A stretch of DNA of 64,000 bases from Lepeophtheirus salmonis. Its lineage: Eukaryota > Arthropoda > Copepoda > Siphonostomatoida > Caligidae. The translations under genes and the position numbers were made by a program. The stretch lies in NCBI RefSeq assembly GCF_016086655.4, contig NC_052136.2:17608001-17672000 (forward strand), read 5' to 3'. This document shows positions 1-11,106 of this stretch, in pieces. Each line of letters starts with the position of its first letter. The first letter of the stretch is position 1. The notes below the pieces were generated by a model that was not told the DNA's origin, did not search any database, and was given only the letters and a program-made list of their open reading frames with translations.

Positions 1-577
1 TCCTTGAAGGCCTCCGGAAGTCCATCAAGGCTTCGCCGAGGACTTCCTTGTCCAGGTTGGCCAAGAACCATGGAGTGAGCCAGCAGCTGGTCTCCAAGGC
101 TGTGAATGAGGAACTCGGGTACAGGTCATATCGAATGGCCAAACAACACATCCTCACGGTATCCATGAAGGCCACCAGGCTCACTAACGGTAAGCGTCTC
201 CTGAATGACCTGAAGAGCCATGGAGGAAGAATCATCTTCTTCTCCGACGAGAAGAACTGGACTGTCGACAGAAGCTACAACTTCCAGAATGACAGGTGGC
301 TTGCCAAGGAGAGAGAAGAGGTCCCTGCGGTCTTCACCACAAAGTTCCCGGGCTCCATTACGAGGGAGTGGAATGCTGTCGATTCTGCAGAAGTCATCAG
401 TGCATACAAATCCTTTAGGGGCAGGATGGAGAAGATGGTGGCTGCTGAGGGAGGACATATTGAATAAATTCATTGTTTAATATCATGTCTAACTTTTTCA
501 TATTAACAAATACACTCCAAATTCCATTTTTATCAAGCAGGTTTAAGATAGTTCCAATTTATCGTGGACACCCTGTA
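1..577 (+). mobile_element. mariner-like element, 3' part, cut by window edge
   Basis: Right part of a Tc1/mariner element. It holds the transposase remnant described separately, then about 110 bp of A+T-rich trailer ending in GGACACCCTGTA at 566-577. That is a typical mariner-type terminal inverted repeat closing on a TA dinucleotide. The left TIR lies outside the window, so length and family cannot be fixed. Confidence 0.75.
3..467 (+). pseudogene. mariner-like transposase, internally deleted remnant
   Basis: The frame is open from the first bases of the window, so the N-terminus lies upstream; there is no reason to start at the TTG at 48. The first part is a helix-turn-helix DNA-binding region (LAKNHGVSQQLVSKAV, about 51-98). 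The motif IIFFSDEKNWTVD (about 229-267) carries the first catalytic aspartate of the DDE/D domain. Shortly after it the reading jumps to the family's usual C-terminal tail, ending MEKMVAAEGGHIE before TAA. The middle of the catalytic domain, with the second and third acidic residues, is missing, so this copy cannot be active. Base composition is clearly less A+T-rich than the flanks, as expected for a fairly recent insertion. Confidence 0.8.
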
Positions 578-1331
578 ACCTTAGGAGGATTATTAAGACC
601 CACCTCTTTTATAGTCTCTTGTTTTATAAGAGAGGTATTAGAATCAGAGTCAAGTAGTGTTTTTACCTTAACAACTTTTTGTTAAATGGGTTTACTAAAT
701 AATACATAATAGTCCCTAAAATACCTATGAATTTAATAACATTGGTGCGATTTTCAGGAAAATAATTCTTTCAACATTAATTAAATTGTGATATAGAATT
801 AGCGGTTTTTACATTATTTGGACTGTTGTTTTTTTTTACCTTAATATATATTTTCTTTATCCTCATCAATATGCATGTAATTTTATTTATCTAAATCATA
901 CTAATCATTAACATTTTTAAAAGTATGGTTTTTAGGACACCTAAAAAATATAAAGATATCTCGGGCCATCTTGCCAATAACAAGGATGGCATTTAAAATA
1001 AATACATTTTCTTCAGGAAACATACTTAAACTATTTTGAGAGCTTTGAGATATTGATTTATAGATGATGCGTTCTACATATTCCACAACTTATTATATAC
1101 TTATCTCTGTTTAAGTTAAATTTTGACCTCTTAATATCCCCTTCTTCTCGCGAAAAGCAAAAAAAAATATTATGGGCATGTTGCTTACCTGAATTCCTCA
1201 TAAAAGTTTGACATGGTGTAGAGATTCTAGCAAATACAAGTAAGACTCTAAATAAAATAATAATAGAAGAAATTACTGAATGCCTTACAGAAAAAAAAAA
1301 AAAAAATAGCAGCGACTCGATACAAATTATT
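578..1331. other. A+T-rich non-coding stretch
   Basis: No gene recognised. Contains T runs and an A17-type homopolymer near 1290-1306. The small ORFs here have low-complexity translations and no family resemblance. Confidence 0.5.
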
Positions 1332-1535
1332 TTGAAGAAAACAAGGGTTTACGAAAATCTTCCATGTGTTTTATTTTGTTTGAAAGCAGAACGGGTAGAA
1401 ATTTTAGAAATGATGCCGGAAGATTGGTCAGCTGCTTTAATAATTTGCAGCATTAACGACGACAAAGTACGACAAAAATTGTTGGGGAAGACTCGACAGC
1501 TAAATAGAATAAATTTTTCAGAAAACCTTGATTAG
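1332..1535 (+). pseudogene. possible retroelement gag-like fragment
   Basis: A 67-codon ORF whose second half (VEILEMMPEDWSAALIICS, then a charged stretch with DDKVRQKLLGK) has balanced, protein-like composition unlike its surroundings. The acidic and hydrophobic alternation recalls gag capsid segments of LTR retroelements, but I cannot name a family. Flanks are A-rich and no LTR or pol is adjacent. It could be chance or a host exon. The TTG start is arbitrary. Confidence 0.25.
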
Positions 1536-2276
1536 AAAGGGCCAAAAAATCAATTATTGTGAATAACTCTCAGAGTATTCCAATTACCCCTCAAAATTAA
1601 AGTTGAAATAAGAAATTTTATCCTTTTCATTTGGTTGAAGGACGAATGAATGATATACAAAAATATTTTATATGTATAAAGATTTTCTATAATTATAATT
1701 CCGAATGAATCTCGTTTTTTTGGTTTTTTATGTTTTTTTTTATTATCCATTTTTTAAATAGGGAATTCATTAGGATTTCAAGTTGAGGAAACAATTTGGT
1801 TTCATATAGAGCATATTTCTTTTACGCCATCATTGTGAAAGCTGGCCATCTTGGAGGCATAAATAACCCAGTTTTGTCGGAATGACGATTGTAATTTCGT
1901 CTTTTTTTAAGAAAATGATTCATTATTGCCGTGTATTTGGATTTCAAAAAAGGATCCACAAACATAAGGACTTAACTTTGCCCATCCATCAAAAAAAAAT
2001 ATTTTTTTTATAATATCTCAGACCACAATATGTATTTTAAAAATATATCATTAGACATTCACATTTAAATTGTGCAGTAATTATATTGTAATTACTTTTA
2101 AAATGGTATTTTTATCTTAATATTGTACTTTTTTGGTCCCTAATACATTCTGAACAGAATTTATTGTACTAATTTACCCAGTTCATACAGATTTTTAACA
2201 TTTATTCATTTTATTTCATTCAAATATCAATCACAGTGATACGTCAATAATTCAAAATTAAAGACTATTTTTTGTT
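1536..2276. other. A+T-rich non-coding stretch
   Basis: No gene or structured repeat recognised; only T and A homopolymer tracts. Confidence 0.5.
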
Positions 2277-2400
2277 CAAGAGTCCATTCTTCTGTCTATG
2301 TTTTGAACGTTGATTGGTTAAATTTCAATAAGCTCATGTCAAGCTGTAAACAATTATTCAATAGTAATTTCGTCACTCGAAGAACTGGGTAGTTACTAAT
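2277..2400 (+). repeat. dispersed repeat A, copy 1
   Basis: Resembles 47695-47830. Both contain the word TCATGTCAAGCT followed by an ACAATTAT block, and both are preceded by a TTTGAAC-TTGATT block. Identity is partial with small indels. No protein, poly-A tail or terminal repeat was found, so the class is unknown. Confidence 0.5.
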
Positions 2401-2790
2401 TTATTTTAAGTCTTTTTTCTGTTTCTTTTTGGTTGACCTTTTATTGAGTATTCGAGTGAGATGGAGTCTATCCGGGGACTGAGGGATTTTGTAATAAAAA
2501 TGCTATAATATACTCATATGTTACGCTAGTGGAAACGTTCTAAGAAAAAAAAAGTATATGAAGAGTCAAAAATGCCATAATATTACCTCTTAATTTGTAT
2601 ATATGTGTATAATTTTGTAGAATGTACATAATTCCTAAGATCATTTTTTTTATTAAAAATTACAATTTATACAAATAATAAAAAATTCACTTAAAATTTA
2701 CTACTAAAAAATAGTTTATTCAAACTTAAATTATATTAAAAATAGTTTTACAAAAAGTTTAAATATTTGTTAGTCATAATATATATAAAG

Positions 2791-2959
2791 TACAGAGTGG
2801 TCCAGAATTAGAGTTCCATCCAAAAAATTAAACTACTCAGTGCTTATAAATTTTGGCTGGTTACAATATGTATAGTTACTTTTTCACGTATTTAATGCTG
2901 TCTTACAATTGAACAATATATCATTCAATGTGATTTCTCTTGTAGTGAACCACCCTGTA
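2791..2959. mobile_element. 169-bp mariner-type MITE
   Basis: Begins TACAGAGTGGTCCAGAA and ends in ACCACCCTGTA, whose reverse complement is TACAGGGTGGT. The two ends match at 10 of the first 11 positions, start and end on TA, and enclose about 145 bp with no coding capacity. This is the usual form of a non-autonomous Tc1/mariner derivative. The TIR resembles the CACCCTGTA end at 569-577 but is not identical, so the donor family is not established. Confidence 0.65.
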
Positions 2960-5900
2960 GTTTATGGATTGAGAAAAAGAAAAATCAAATTTTGAGTTGC
3001 TAACCTTTTCATAAGGATTTCAGCAGAGTCCAAGTTACTAATCTTCTTATTATTAAGGCAAAGTGTATTTGAATATCTGAATGAATGTCTGAAAAAAGTC
3101 ACAGGTTATATATAATGCCCCCTGATGTATATCATAAACATATTTGGATCTCAGAAATAACAATGTAGTCGTATCAATGCAGGTTGCAGGTATTGCATAG
3201 AACGATAATAAAGGATACACTGTATATTGTACTCCGTGATGTATACCATCTACATGTTTTTGATCTAAGAATTAACAATTCAAAAGTATTAACTATTTTG
3301 TTAGTGAGCGCTGTAGACAATAAAGTACACATCATTTAATTAATATTTTTTTTTCTTTTATTATTGAGAAGAGAACATCACATTTATTGACTAAATAACA
3401 CTAATAATATAGGAGATCATTCTTCCATAAATTGTCAGAGTAAAGTTTGTCTTTTAGACGACGCTTAATTAGTTCGCACAATGCTAGTACTATTATGTCT
3501 ATAATTAACTTTTGAACATTTATGATTTAAAAATTTAATTGTTTTTATATTTTATGTGGTAAATTAGAACATGAATTTGATTTGTGAGTCTTTGATATTG
3601 CTTATATAATTCGAATAAGCAACGTCAAGACGTAATACGTAAATATTTAAAAATAAATTCAAAAGACTAAAAAATTGTGTACTTAAATATGATTTTAATT
3701 GTCCCATTGGACAACATATCGTTCACAATTGGGTAATAACATCATTATTAGAAAACTTAAGAAGTCCCACATATTTTTTTTTAAATAACTGTATATTCAA
3801 TAATATTATATGATCATTTTTAGTGCTAAGATGTACTATTTGAGATGGCAATTATCGTTTCAATGAATTTAAATTAAATTATTTGTCCTCAAACCTTTTT
3901 AAAGTGTGTACAATCAGAGATCGACATGATCAAACGGAATATCAAATAGTGGAAACTTAATTAACTTATGGCATTCTCAACGTACCGCAAGAGGGAACTC
4001 ACAGTATGTCCAATGGTACGCATAGCACAGTTTTTAAAACTACTCGTTTAAATGATTTTGCCGATTTTAGCCAAATTTTGGGTCAAATAATATTTTACAA
4101 TTTGGTATTTCAATGATTAATTCATCATTTCCTCTAAAAAGATAAAAGTTGGTATTAGAGATGAATATGGATATCAGAATATTAGTGTTAGGGTAAGTTA
4201 AGCATCATCGGACGTTCCAAATTTTCGGACACTTAATGATTAAGTCGCAATAATTCTTTAGTACTTCAATGTAGGATATCAAAAGAGATTGTTATGCAAT
4301 TTTTAGGGATTTTTCAATAATCCAGTAAAATTTTGTATACATTGATGGCATGGCTTTAGAGAAACAAAAGTTTAAAGTTCGTGGTTCTAATAATTTGTAA
4401 TTAAAATTCCCCACTTCTATATTTCTGGTGTGCGATACTTTGAAGATATTTCGTTTCTATTTGGCTGTATTATAACAAATGACCATATTCGATTTTAATA
4501 GTATTGTATGTATTTCCTACATTTTTTTCATATTTTTTGCAAAATAATCGCTGTCTGTTAAAATGAACCAAATAATTGAGGAATTATATTATCGGACAGT
4601 GTTTTAAACTGAATAAAATAACAAATGGTTCACTAAATAGCCAAATAAATAAGAGAAAATCTTGAAATAGGTATTGATCAAGAAGAAGACAAGGAGGAAT
4701 TGACGTACGGTTTGCCCAACTCCTTCATTCCTCATCCTCTATCATATTAATAATTAATAAAAGGGATCCTGTTTATATCCGTGCGGCCTACTCTGTCCCA
4801 AGAAAGAATATAACGGATCCAGTTAGGCAAGATAGTTTAATTTTTTCTATGGATACCTTCAATACATATTTGATTGAGGGTTAAATCTATCTTCGAATTA
4901 GAAAAATCTAAGTATCGTATGGAGTCTCTCAGAGTTCGAACCGCTTCTTCCCAACTCTTCACCATGGGGAATTATCAACATTTCGTTTTCTATCATAAAT
5001 AATTGTCATGGATGTGGGGACTGAAATCTTGTAGTCATTCGGAGGAATATCTTTTGTTGATGGAAATATATGAAAAGGCTGCAGAAGATTATTTAGCCAA
5101 TATTATGCTACACTTCTCCCAATAGCTTATTACCCAATGAAGGAGATATATCCAAAATTTATTAATCAATTAAGAACTCAAATTAATTCATATATAAATA
5201 ATATATTAATTTATTTGTTTAATAAAACTATAAATTAGACAATATAAATGAAATCTTTAATCATTGAATCAATGAAAAATTAGATTTAGCAATAACGGAG
5301 TGGTAACATGTAAGTTGTTAGTTCTTTACTACTGGAAAAGTTAAGCGTTTTCTATTCTTCAAAAATGATGAGCTATCAAGGTGCAAGGCACTTATTCCAA
5401 AGAAATATTAGCTACAGACTTCCTTACATACTAATTAGTCCAACCAAAAGGAACAAGTTAGAGAATGAAGTATTTTTCATAGAATAGAAGATAACTTGAA
5501 TCTTGTATAAATGTAAAGCAATGATGTCTAAATGAGAATATGCTATATTAATCATTATTATTGATAAATGAAACCGAAGAATGTAAAAGACTAGAACATC
5601 AACATTGAAGTAATTGAAGGATTTGTAGTAAGAGACCATTCCTCTTCATAATGGGTTCAATATATTATTACAATATAAATTTTGACATAGGATGAAATAT
5701 AGGATCGTATTTGAAATGGGGATTTAACTTTCTAGAGTTAACGAAAAGAGCAAACAAGGCCAAATAACCATGGCACATCTTTGAAAAATTGATAATTTCC
5801 CAAGGTTTCCTGAGTTGAAGTGAAACGATTTGGACTCGTAGAAACTCCATACGATACTTGGCTAAAGTTAGAATCCGTGTAGAAATTTAACAGTGAATTA

Positions 5901-6205
5901 GATATCACACAAAAAGGGTGCATTATATTTCTTCTCTAAACAGAATTGGTAACACGGATATGATTCTTTATAAATAATATTAATACGAATAAAAAGTGAG
6001 GATTTCTAAATTTTGTCTCCATCTGTTCGTTTTCATAAAATAATATGAGATCCTCAAGGTTTTCCAAATAATCAAAAATTCCCCAGCGTACCAAGAGTAG
6101 TCAATGTTTTTATTTAAAGACATCTCAAATATAACTCACGATATCTATATAATGTAGATGAACGTAAACATCTCTTCGACGTGTCCGACGATGCGTAACT
6201 TAGCC
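2960..6205. other. long A+T-rich non-coding block
   Basis: About 3.2 kb without a recognisable gene. ORFs at 5424-5639, 5668-5850 and 5738-5923 on the minus strand overlap each other in different frames and have no family features. No terminal repeats or microsatellite of note seen. Confidence 0.45.
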
Positions 6206-6232
6206 TACCGGGGCGTGCAAAATTATTTACCG
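6206..6232 (+). repeat. left TIR of the 6206-7417 element
   Basis: Starts TACCGGGGCGTGC. Pairs with 7391-7417 at 25 of 27 positions. Confidence 0.88.
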
Positions 6233-6353
6233 GTGATGTAAATATACTTTTTAAGAGGTTTTGTGGCAACAAATCTGATTGTTTCGTATTTTTACTGTTA
6301 AAATAAACAAAAATCCTTCCTGTGAGAGCGTAACAACTTCCACACGTGAGACC

Positions 6354-7287
6354 ATGTCCAATCAGGAAACAAAGAGGATCGAAATTGCAGCCCTCCTCCG
6401 AGCGGGAGTGCCTCATAACAACATTAAGGAACAGGTTGGGGCCTCGTTGAAGACAATTTACAACGTTTCCAAGCGCTTGGAGGCTGGGGGTGATCTCAAG
6501 CATTCCCCTGTGGCTGGCAAGAAGCCCACTGCCTCAACAAGGCAAGTAAAGGCAGTGTTCAAGAGGACTCCCAACAGGTCAATTGCCGACATAGCCAGAA
6601 AGATGGGAACATCAACTGTTTCAAGGGCATTGAAAAAGGCTGGAGGAAAGTCCCTGAGGCGTACTAAACGCCCTCTGCTGACTGAACATCAGCGAGAAGT
6701 CAGACTTGAGCGTGCCAAGAAAATCTTGAATGATATCAAGAGCTCATCTGGACGCATCATCATTTTTTCAGATGAGAAAACTTTTACGGTCGATCCTGTT
6801 TTCAACAGGTAAAATGACCGTGTTGTGAGCTTTGGAGATGTTTGGAGATCCAACGGGAAGGCCATGAAGCCGGTATGGTTCCCCACTGGCTCAGATTAAC
6901 AGCGGAGGATTATGTGAAGATTCTGGCGTCCAAGGTCCTTCCGTGGATCAAATCCATAGTCGGCAACTCTCCTTAGGTTTTTCAACAAGATGGAGCATTC
7001 GCCCACGCTTCCAAGAAAGCTCAGGAGTGGCTCAAGGACAACATGAACTTTTGGCCAAGGACTACTGGCCCCCTCTGAGCCCAGATCTGAACCCACTAGA
7101 CTTCTCTATCTAGGCGCACGTGGAGACCAAAGCCTGCAAAAAACGACACAAGAACATAAATGCCTTAAAGGCTGCTGTCAACAGGGCCTGGGCCTCCATG
7201 TACGCCGATTATATCCAGCAAGTCTGTGGCAGCTTCAGACGTCGACTGACCAGCGCCATTGAGTCAAATGGTGGCTACATTGATTAA
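6354..7287 (+). pseudogene. mariner (maT-like) transposase, nonsense and frameshift mutated
   Basis: The ATG at 6354 fits the family start (MSNQETKRIEIAALL); the reading upstream to 6279 is leader. Residues 1-50 form a first helix-turn-helix and about 60-110 a second (RSIADIARKMGTSTVSRALK), followed by a basic linker. IIIFSDEKTFTVD (about residues 136-148) carries the first catalytic aspartate. TAA at 6810 stops the frame. Beyond it the family pattern continues in pieces: VWFPTG, a tract ending LPWIKSIV, FQQDGAFAH (second aspartate), SPDLNPLDFS (third), and the tail ending IESNGGYID before TAA at 7285. A deletion near 6830-6850, frameshifts near 6890 and 7055, and TAG near 7111 add to the damage. 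The catalytic motifs survive, so the lesions look few and fairly young. Confidence 0.85.
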
Positions 7288-7390
7288 ATTTGATCACAAA
7301 CTATTTTATTATTCTAAAAATGTATGAATAAATTGTTTCTCAAGTCATTCGAAATGTTATTATTGTCCGCAATATGTTCTGAACAAAAAT

Positions 7391-7417
7391 CGGTAAATAA
7401 TTCTGCACGGCCCGGTA
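7391..7417 (-). repeat. right TIR of the 6206-7417 element
   Basis: Reverse complement starts TACCGGGCCGTGC. Matches 6206-6232 with two mismatches and closes on TA. Confidence 0.88.
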
Positions 7418-8247
7418 TATCATTACTTTATAAAAGATATCGATGTTAATACCAAAAAGAAAATAGAAATTATAAATAACTTTTGAAGTAATTTGTCAAA
7501 TACACTTCTTCAGGAAGTTCCATTATTAATTGAATCTCCTATAATTTTAAGCATAAACAGTGAGATTACACTTATTATAAAAAGATAAAATTTTAAGAAA
7601 CTTTTAAGTGTTTTGGATTCAATGAAGCCCACAAACGTCTCAAATTAATCACTTTCTTTATTTGTTGAAATAAAATTGACATCGATTTTGAATTAGTAAG
7701 TTCTGATTTTTTTTTTTATAGAATAAAAATATCCTTACTTTTCAATTTATTGTATCAAATTAAATTCCTGTTTTCATACATTGCAGTCAATATTTAATTT
7801 GAATAAAATTCTGATGTCTAGTTCATTTTTATTTTTCCGTTTGAAAAGGTATTAGTATACTTTTAAACGAGTCATTTTGAACTTTGAAATTTCTGTTAGA
7901 GTTTCTAATCATTTAATTTGAAAAAGTAAAGTTATAAATGCTTTTTTTTTAATTATTGAAGGTTATTTATCAAATAACAAGCTTTCAATCTAAGATAAAC
8001 ACAATTTACATTAATAAAATAAGGTTTGTGTGTCTGTTTGTCTGTGGATTACTCATTTTTAGCAACAAGCATGGGTAGTTAAACCTCATTGCGTCATTTT
8101 AAAAGGAAAAGAAAAGGGAAGTATGTAATAATGAAGGTGACTTTAGTTATAAAATACTAAGATCTTGTAAGCGTAGGCTCAAGTGCAACCGTTACAAAAG
8201 GGGTAGAAGTAACTCTTAAATTACCAAAATCACAGAATAAAGGTTCA
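7418..8247. other. A+T-rich non-coding stretch
   Basis: No gene seen. A short pyrimidine/GT-rich motif (GTGTGTCTGTTTGTCTGTGG) lies at about 8026-8045. Confidence 0.5.
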
Positions 8248-8550
8248 GATGACACAAACAAGATCATAATGGTGATAAGGATGGACGAAAAAATGAAAAT
8301 AACTCAGCTACTAGTGAAGAAGGAGATGTCTTCATTAATTATTACTCGTTAAATGCAGAAGTGAAAAAGATTAAGAGAAACTTATTAGAAGAAATCCTTG
8401 TAGTGTCTCGAAACTACTTTGCAAATTATGAAATTTCGTACTCCTTCGGCTTCAGTAAGAAAAAAGAATAAACCGGATCGTGATTACACCCCTGAAAGGG
8501 AGGAAAAACCGGCCGAAAGAGTAATATTCAGTCGAAATTCCTTTTATTGA
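8248..8550 (+). pseudogene. charged protein-like remnant in two frames, unrecognised
   Basis: One frame is open from about 8248 to 8471 and encodes a polar segment with SEEGDVFINYYSLNAEV and KKIKRNLLEEILVV. A second, overlapping frame opens at the ATG at 8428 (40 codons to TGA at 8550) and continues with a highly charged tract (KPDRDYTPEREEKPAERVI). The composition suggests one reading broken by a frameshift near 8430. No domain was recognised. It could be a retroelement gag or zinc-finger linker remnant, a host exon, or chance; the polar composition differs from the hydrophobic chance ORFs nearby. Confidence 0.25.
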
Positions 8551-10074
8551 TGAATAATACTTTGAACTTTTTGTGCAAACTAGGAAATTAATTGAAAATA
8601 AGTGACTTTTTCGAAGATCCTGAGAGTAACGACTTAAAAAGTTTTATGGGTATAAGGAAAGTTATTTTTTTTTAAATTTGAGGCTGTTGAAAACGAAAAT
8701 ATCGATATTGTTCGCTAAAACCAGATATAATCTAGATTTTAATAATTTTGTCTCCCTGGCATGTGATGCATTTGGCCCTTTCTGCCTTTCTATATGTTTT
8801 CATAGTTTTTTACAGGATCTGACAGTTAAAGGGACGTAAATCATTAATACCAACAAAATTATATAGCTCTACCCGTGGAAAATAATTTTCACGTTATACT
8901 GATTAGCACGAAATCTTCGTGAGCCTTGATGGGTTAAATTTTGGGATTATAAATGTTGATTGTCCCATCAAGAGTTTCCATTCCTTCATTCAATATGTTT
9001 TTAATTGCTAGAAAACGGATTCAACATATATAATACTAACTGGCGAATTAAGTATAGATTTGAATAAATAACACAATTTTCATCCAAACAAGCCTATGCT
9101 AAGTATATTAATTTTTTTACTAAAATTGGTAGATATGTTACAGATTATTAATGAAAGCATTGCAATCAATATCTTGGAGAAGTGGGTGGCTTTAATCATC
9201 AAGGATTGGTTTAGTTTAGACTTTATTATTATTCTTATCCTTGATAAAGAAGGCTACTACCTACTATATCATCTGGAAATAAAATAGTTGAGCTTAAACT
9301 AACTGCACCTAAAACACCCAGCAAATTTAAATTACAGAAACATGTTCTTGAAAATGACATTTTCATAAATAGTATGAGAAGTGGATTGACTCGTTCTTAC
9401 AAATGTAATGTAATGTGTAGAAACTCTTAATAAACCTATTCCTCAATTAACATTGTAATTTCTAAAATACTTCAAAGATAAACTTGTAAAAATACAAAAG
9501 GGATTCGATTAAGTTTAAGACCATGACTCCCTATTTTCTAGAACCTTTCTAGTACTGATGTGATCAATGCACTATGTTTCTATGATATTGGACTAAGAAT
9601 TGGAGAAGGTTGGAGAACAGTCAAACTCAGTGACCCTCAGTATGGGAGAATATAATCTTGTAATCTACAAAAATTGTTAAAGAAAAATAGAAATTTACGA
9701 AACATTTCCAAATTTCAACGCTGTATATTTTCTTCAGTACACCTTGCACGAATTGTGAGAGGATCTACAATTCAGTCAACCCCCAGTTTTGGATTCCTGT
9801 AGTAAAATCCGTACAATAAACTATACATCCATAAGTTCTATAGCACTGTCAGCAAGTTTGCTTACTTCTTACAATGAATTGCATTTTTTTTTTTTCCAAG
9901 TTCGGATAAACACTTTTTTTTTCTTGGCCAACTGGCATTGCTTTATTCTATTAGTCTTAATAGTGATCAAAAATTACAAAGAAATTGAAATGGTAAAACA
10001 ATTAGTGAAAAAACTAGTCTCAACAATATTTATACTAAAATGGACGCAGTTATCATAAATAAAAAATGAATACT
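8551..10074. other. A+T-rich non-coding stretch
   Basis: No gene recognised. The ORFs at 9096-9287 and 9789-10058 translate to hydrophobic I/L/F-rich strings typical of chance ORFs in A+T-rich DNA. Confidence 0.45.
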
Positions 10075-10325
10075 TATACATACATAAACCACCGGGAGTG
10101 GACTTTGGAGTATAGGTACGCTTTTATGAGCTCACTTACTCCACGCACAGGACGAAAAGGGCCTATATCCATGGGGGATAGAGAAGTGGTTTGTCCAAGT
10201 TACATCTGGTATCACATAGAATTACAATGTCTGGTAATTGGACATACTCTATTAGTCTTGCTAAATCGTATTTTCGACTCAGACTTTGTAACGAATTGAC
10301 GTTGAGTGATCAGCAGGACAAATTA
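10075..10325 (-). pseudogene. LINE ORF2 endonuclease N-terminus, truncated
   Basis: The reading contains LNVNSLQS, KYDLARLIEYV and LPDIVILCDTRCNL. This matches the usual start of the LINE apurinic endonuclease (N-x-NSL, then a helix, then PDI-x-x-L-x-ETR; here the usual ETR is DTR). After an in-frame TAG and a frame shift it continues with RPVRGVSELIKAYLYS, where the family normally has its R-GGVAI strand. Catalytic residues further downstream are missing because the element ends near 10075. The call rests on motif order rather than long identity. Confidence 0.55.
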
Positions 10326-10449
10326 ATTCTCTCTTCTATTGTTTTGTATATGACGTACTGGGTGACGGTTGGAAACATGATAATGTTTTTTTTTAGTTTG
10401 ATCCAGATGTAGATCGGGACGGCAGTATGTTTCTTTTTGATATAGTTTT

Positions 10450-11106
10450 AAGAGAGTACTGGGGAGTTCCAATGTCAGGTGATTTTCTTACTTGCCCTCC
10501 ACCTGGTCCTGAATCGGAAGAGAGGCTCATGTAAATCATTAGTTATGTGCGGGTCTTCTTCCTTGGATATATTTGACTCCTGGCGTTGTTTCTCTGTCGG
10601 TGGAGGATTATCAAAATCGGAACAATCGTAATATCCTCCTTTGGACATTCCGATTCCTTCCCTCCGTCAACAATAATCTCGTCACTCTCTTTAAGTAATA
10701 TTGGATCTATTATTTTTATTGTTCTCCCCGCGTTCCTTTCTGTCCAATATTTCGCTCCCATTATTTTTCATTTCTTTGATTTTTTCCATTAAAACTGAAC
10801 TGTATTTAATAATTCGTAATCGTGATTCGCTGCAACTTACTCCGGCATGTCCGAATCGAAATCAATTTGGACATTGCAGACGCACCCCTAAATATTTCAA
10901 ATATTCAAATTTCCTAGATTTCTATTTATGGGTACTATTTGAGGAATAGTATGCAGATCTGCATTCACGTTGACAATATAATTTGAGGTTTTCCATATAG
11001 ATCTATACTTTTTAAATTTCAATTCAGCGTCTTGGTATTCTAGACTAGCTTCGAAATATGAATCCAAAACTTCCCAAAAATTACCTATGAACTATTTTAG
11101 CTTGTC
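10450..11106 (-). pseudogene. LINE ORF1, C-terminal part with mutated zinc knuckle
   Basis: Continues the ORF1 reading with frameshifts. A segment VRLQCPN-stop-FRFGHAGVSC fits CX2CX4HX4C exactly if the stop (TGA) replaced the second cysteine (TGT or TGC). A polar, lysine- and asparagine-rich stretch follows, then a frame with PPPTEKQRQESNISKEED and DLHEPLFRFRTRW, resembling the disordered tails of LINE ORF1 proteins. At least two frameshifts and several stops. Confidence 0.5.

Larger units (their letters stand above)
6206..7417 (+). mobile_element. near-complete mariner (maT-like) element
   Basis: A 1212-bp element including both TA target dinucleotides. The ends are imperfect inverted repeats of about 27 bp: the left starts TACCGGGGCGTGC, the right reversed starts TACCGGGCCGTGC, and both run on to AATTATTTACCG with only two mismatches in 27. 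A single transposase reading lies between them. The spacing between the second and third acidic residues is roughly 36 residues, nearer the maT (DD37D) group than classical DD34D mariner, but a frameshift lies inside that interval, so the number is approximate. Integration at TA is as expected for the superfamily. Confidence 0.88.

Noticed and set aside
126..473. Minus-strand 115-codon ORF
   Set aside because: Antisense shadow of the mariner transposase remnant; no independent motif.
220..480. Second plus-strand ORF overlapping the first transposase
   Set aside because: Other-frame shadow; S/R-rich translation without family features.
6114..6503. Minus-strand 129-codon ORF across the left TIR
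   Set aside because: Crosses the TIR and antisense of the transposase N-terminus; a shadow.
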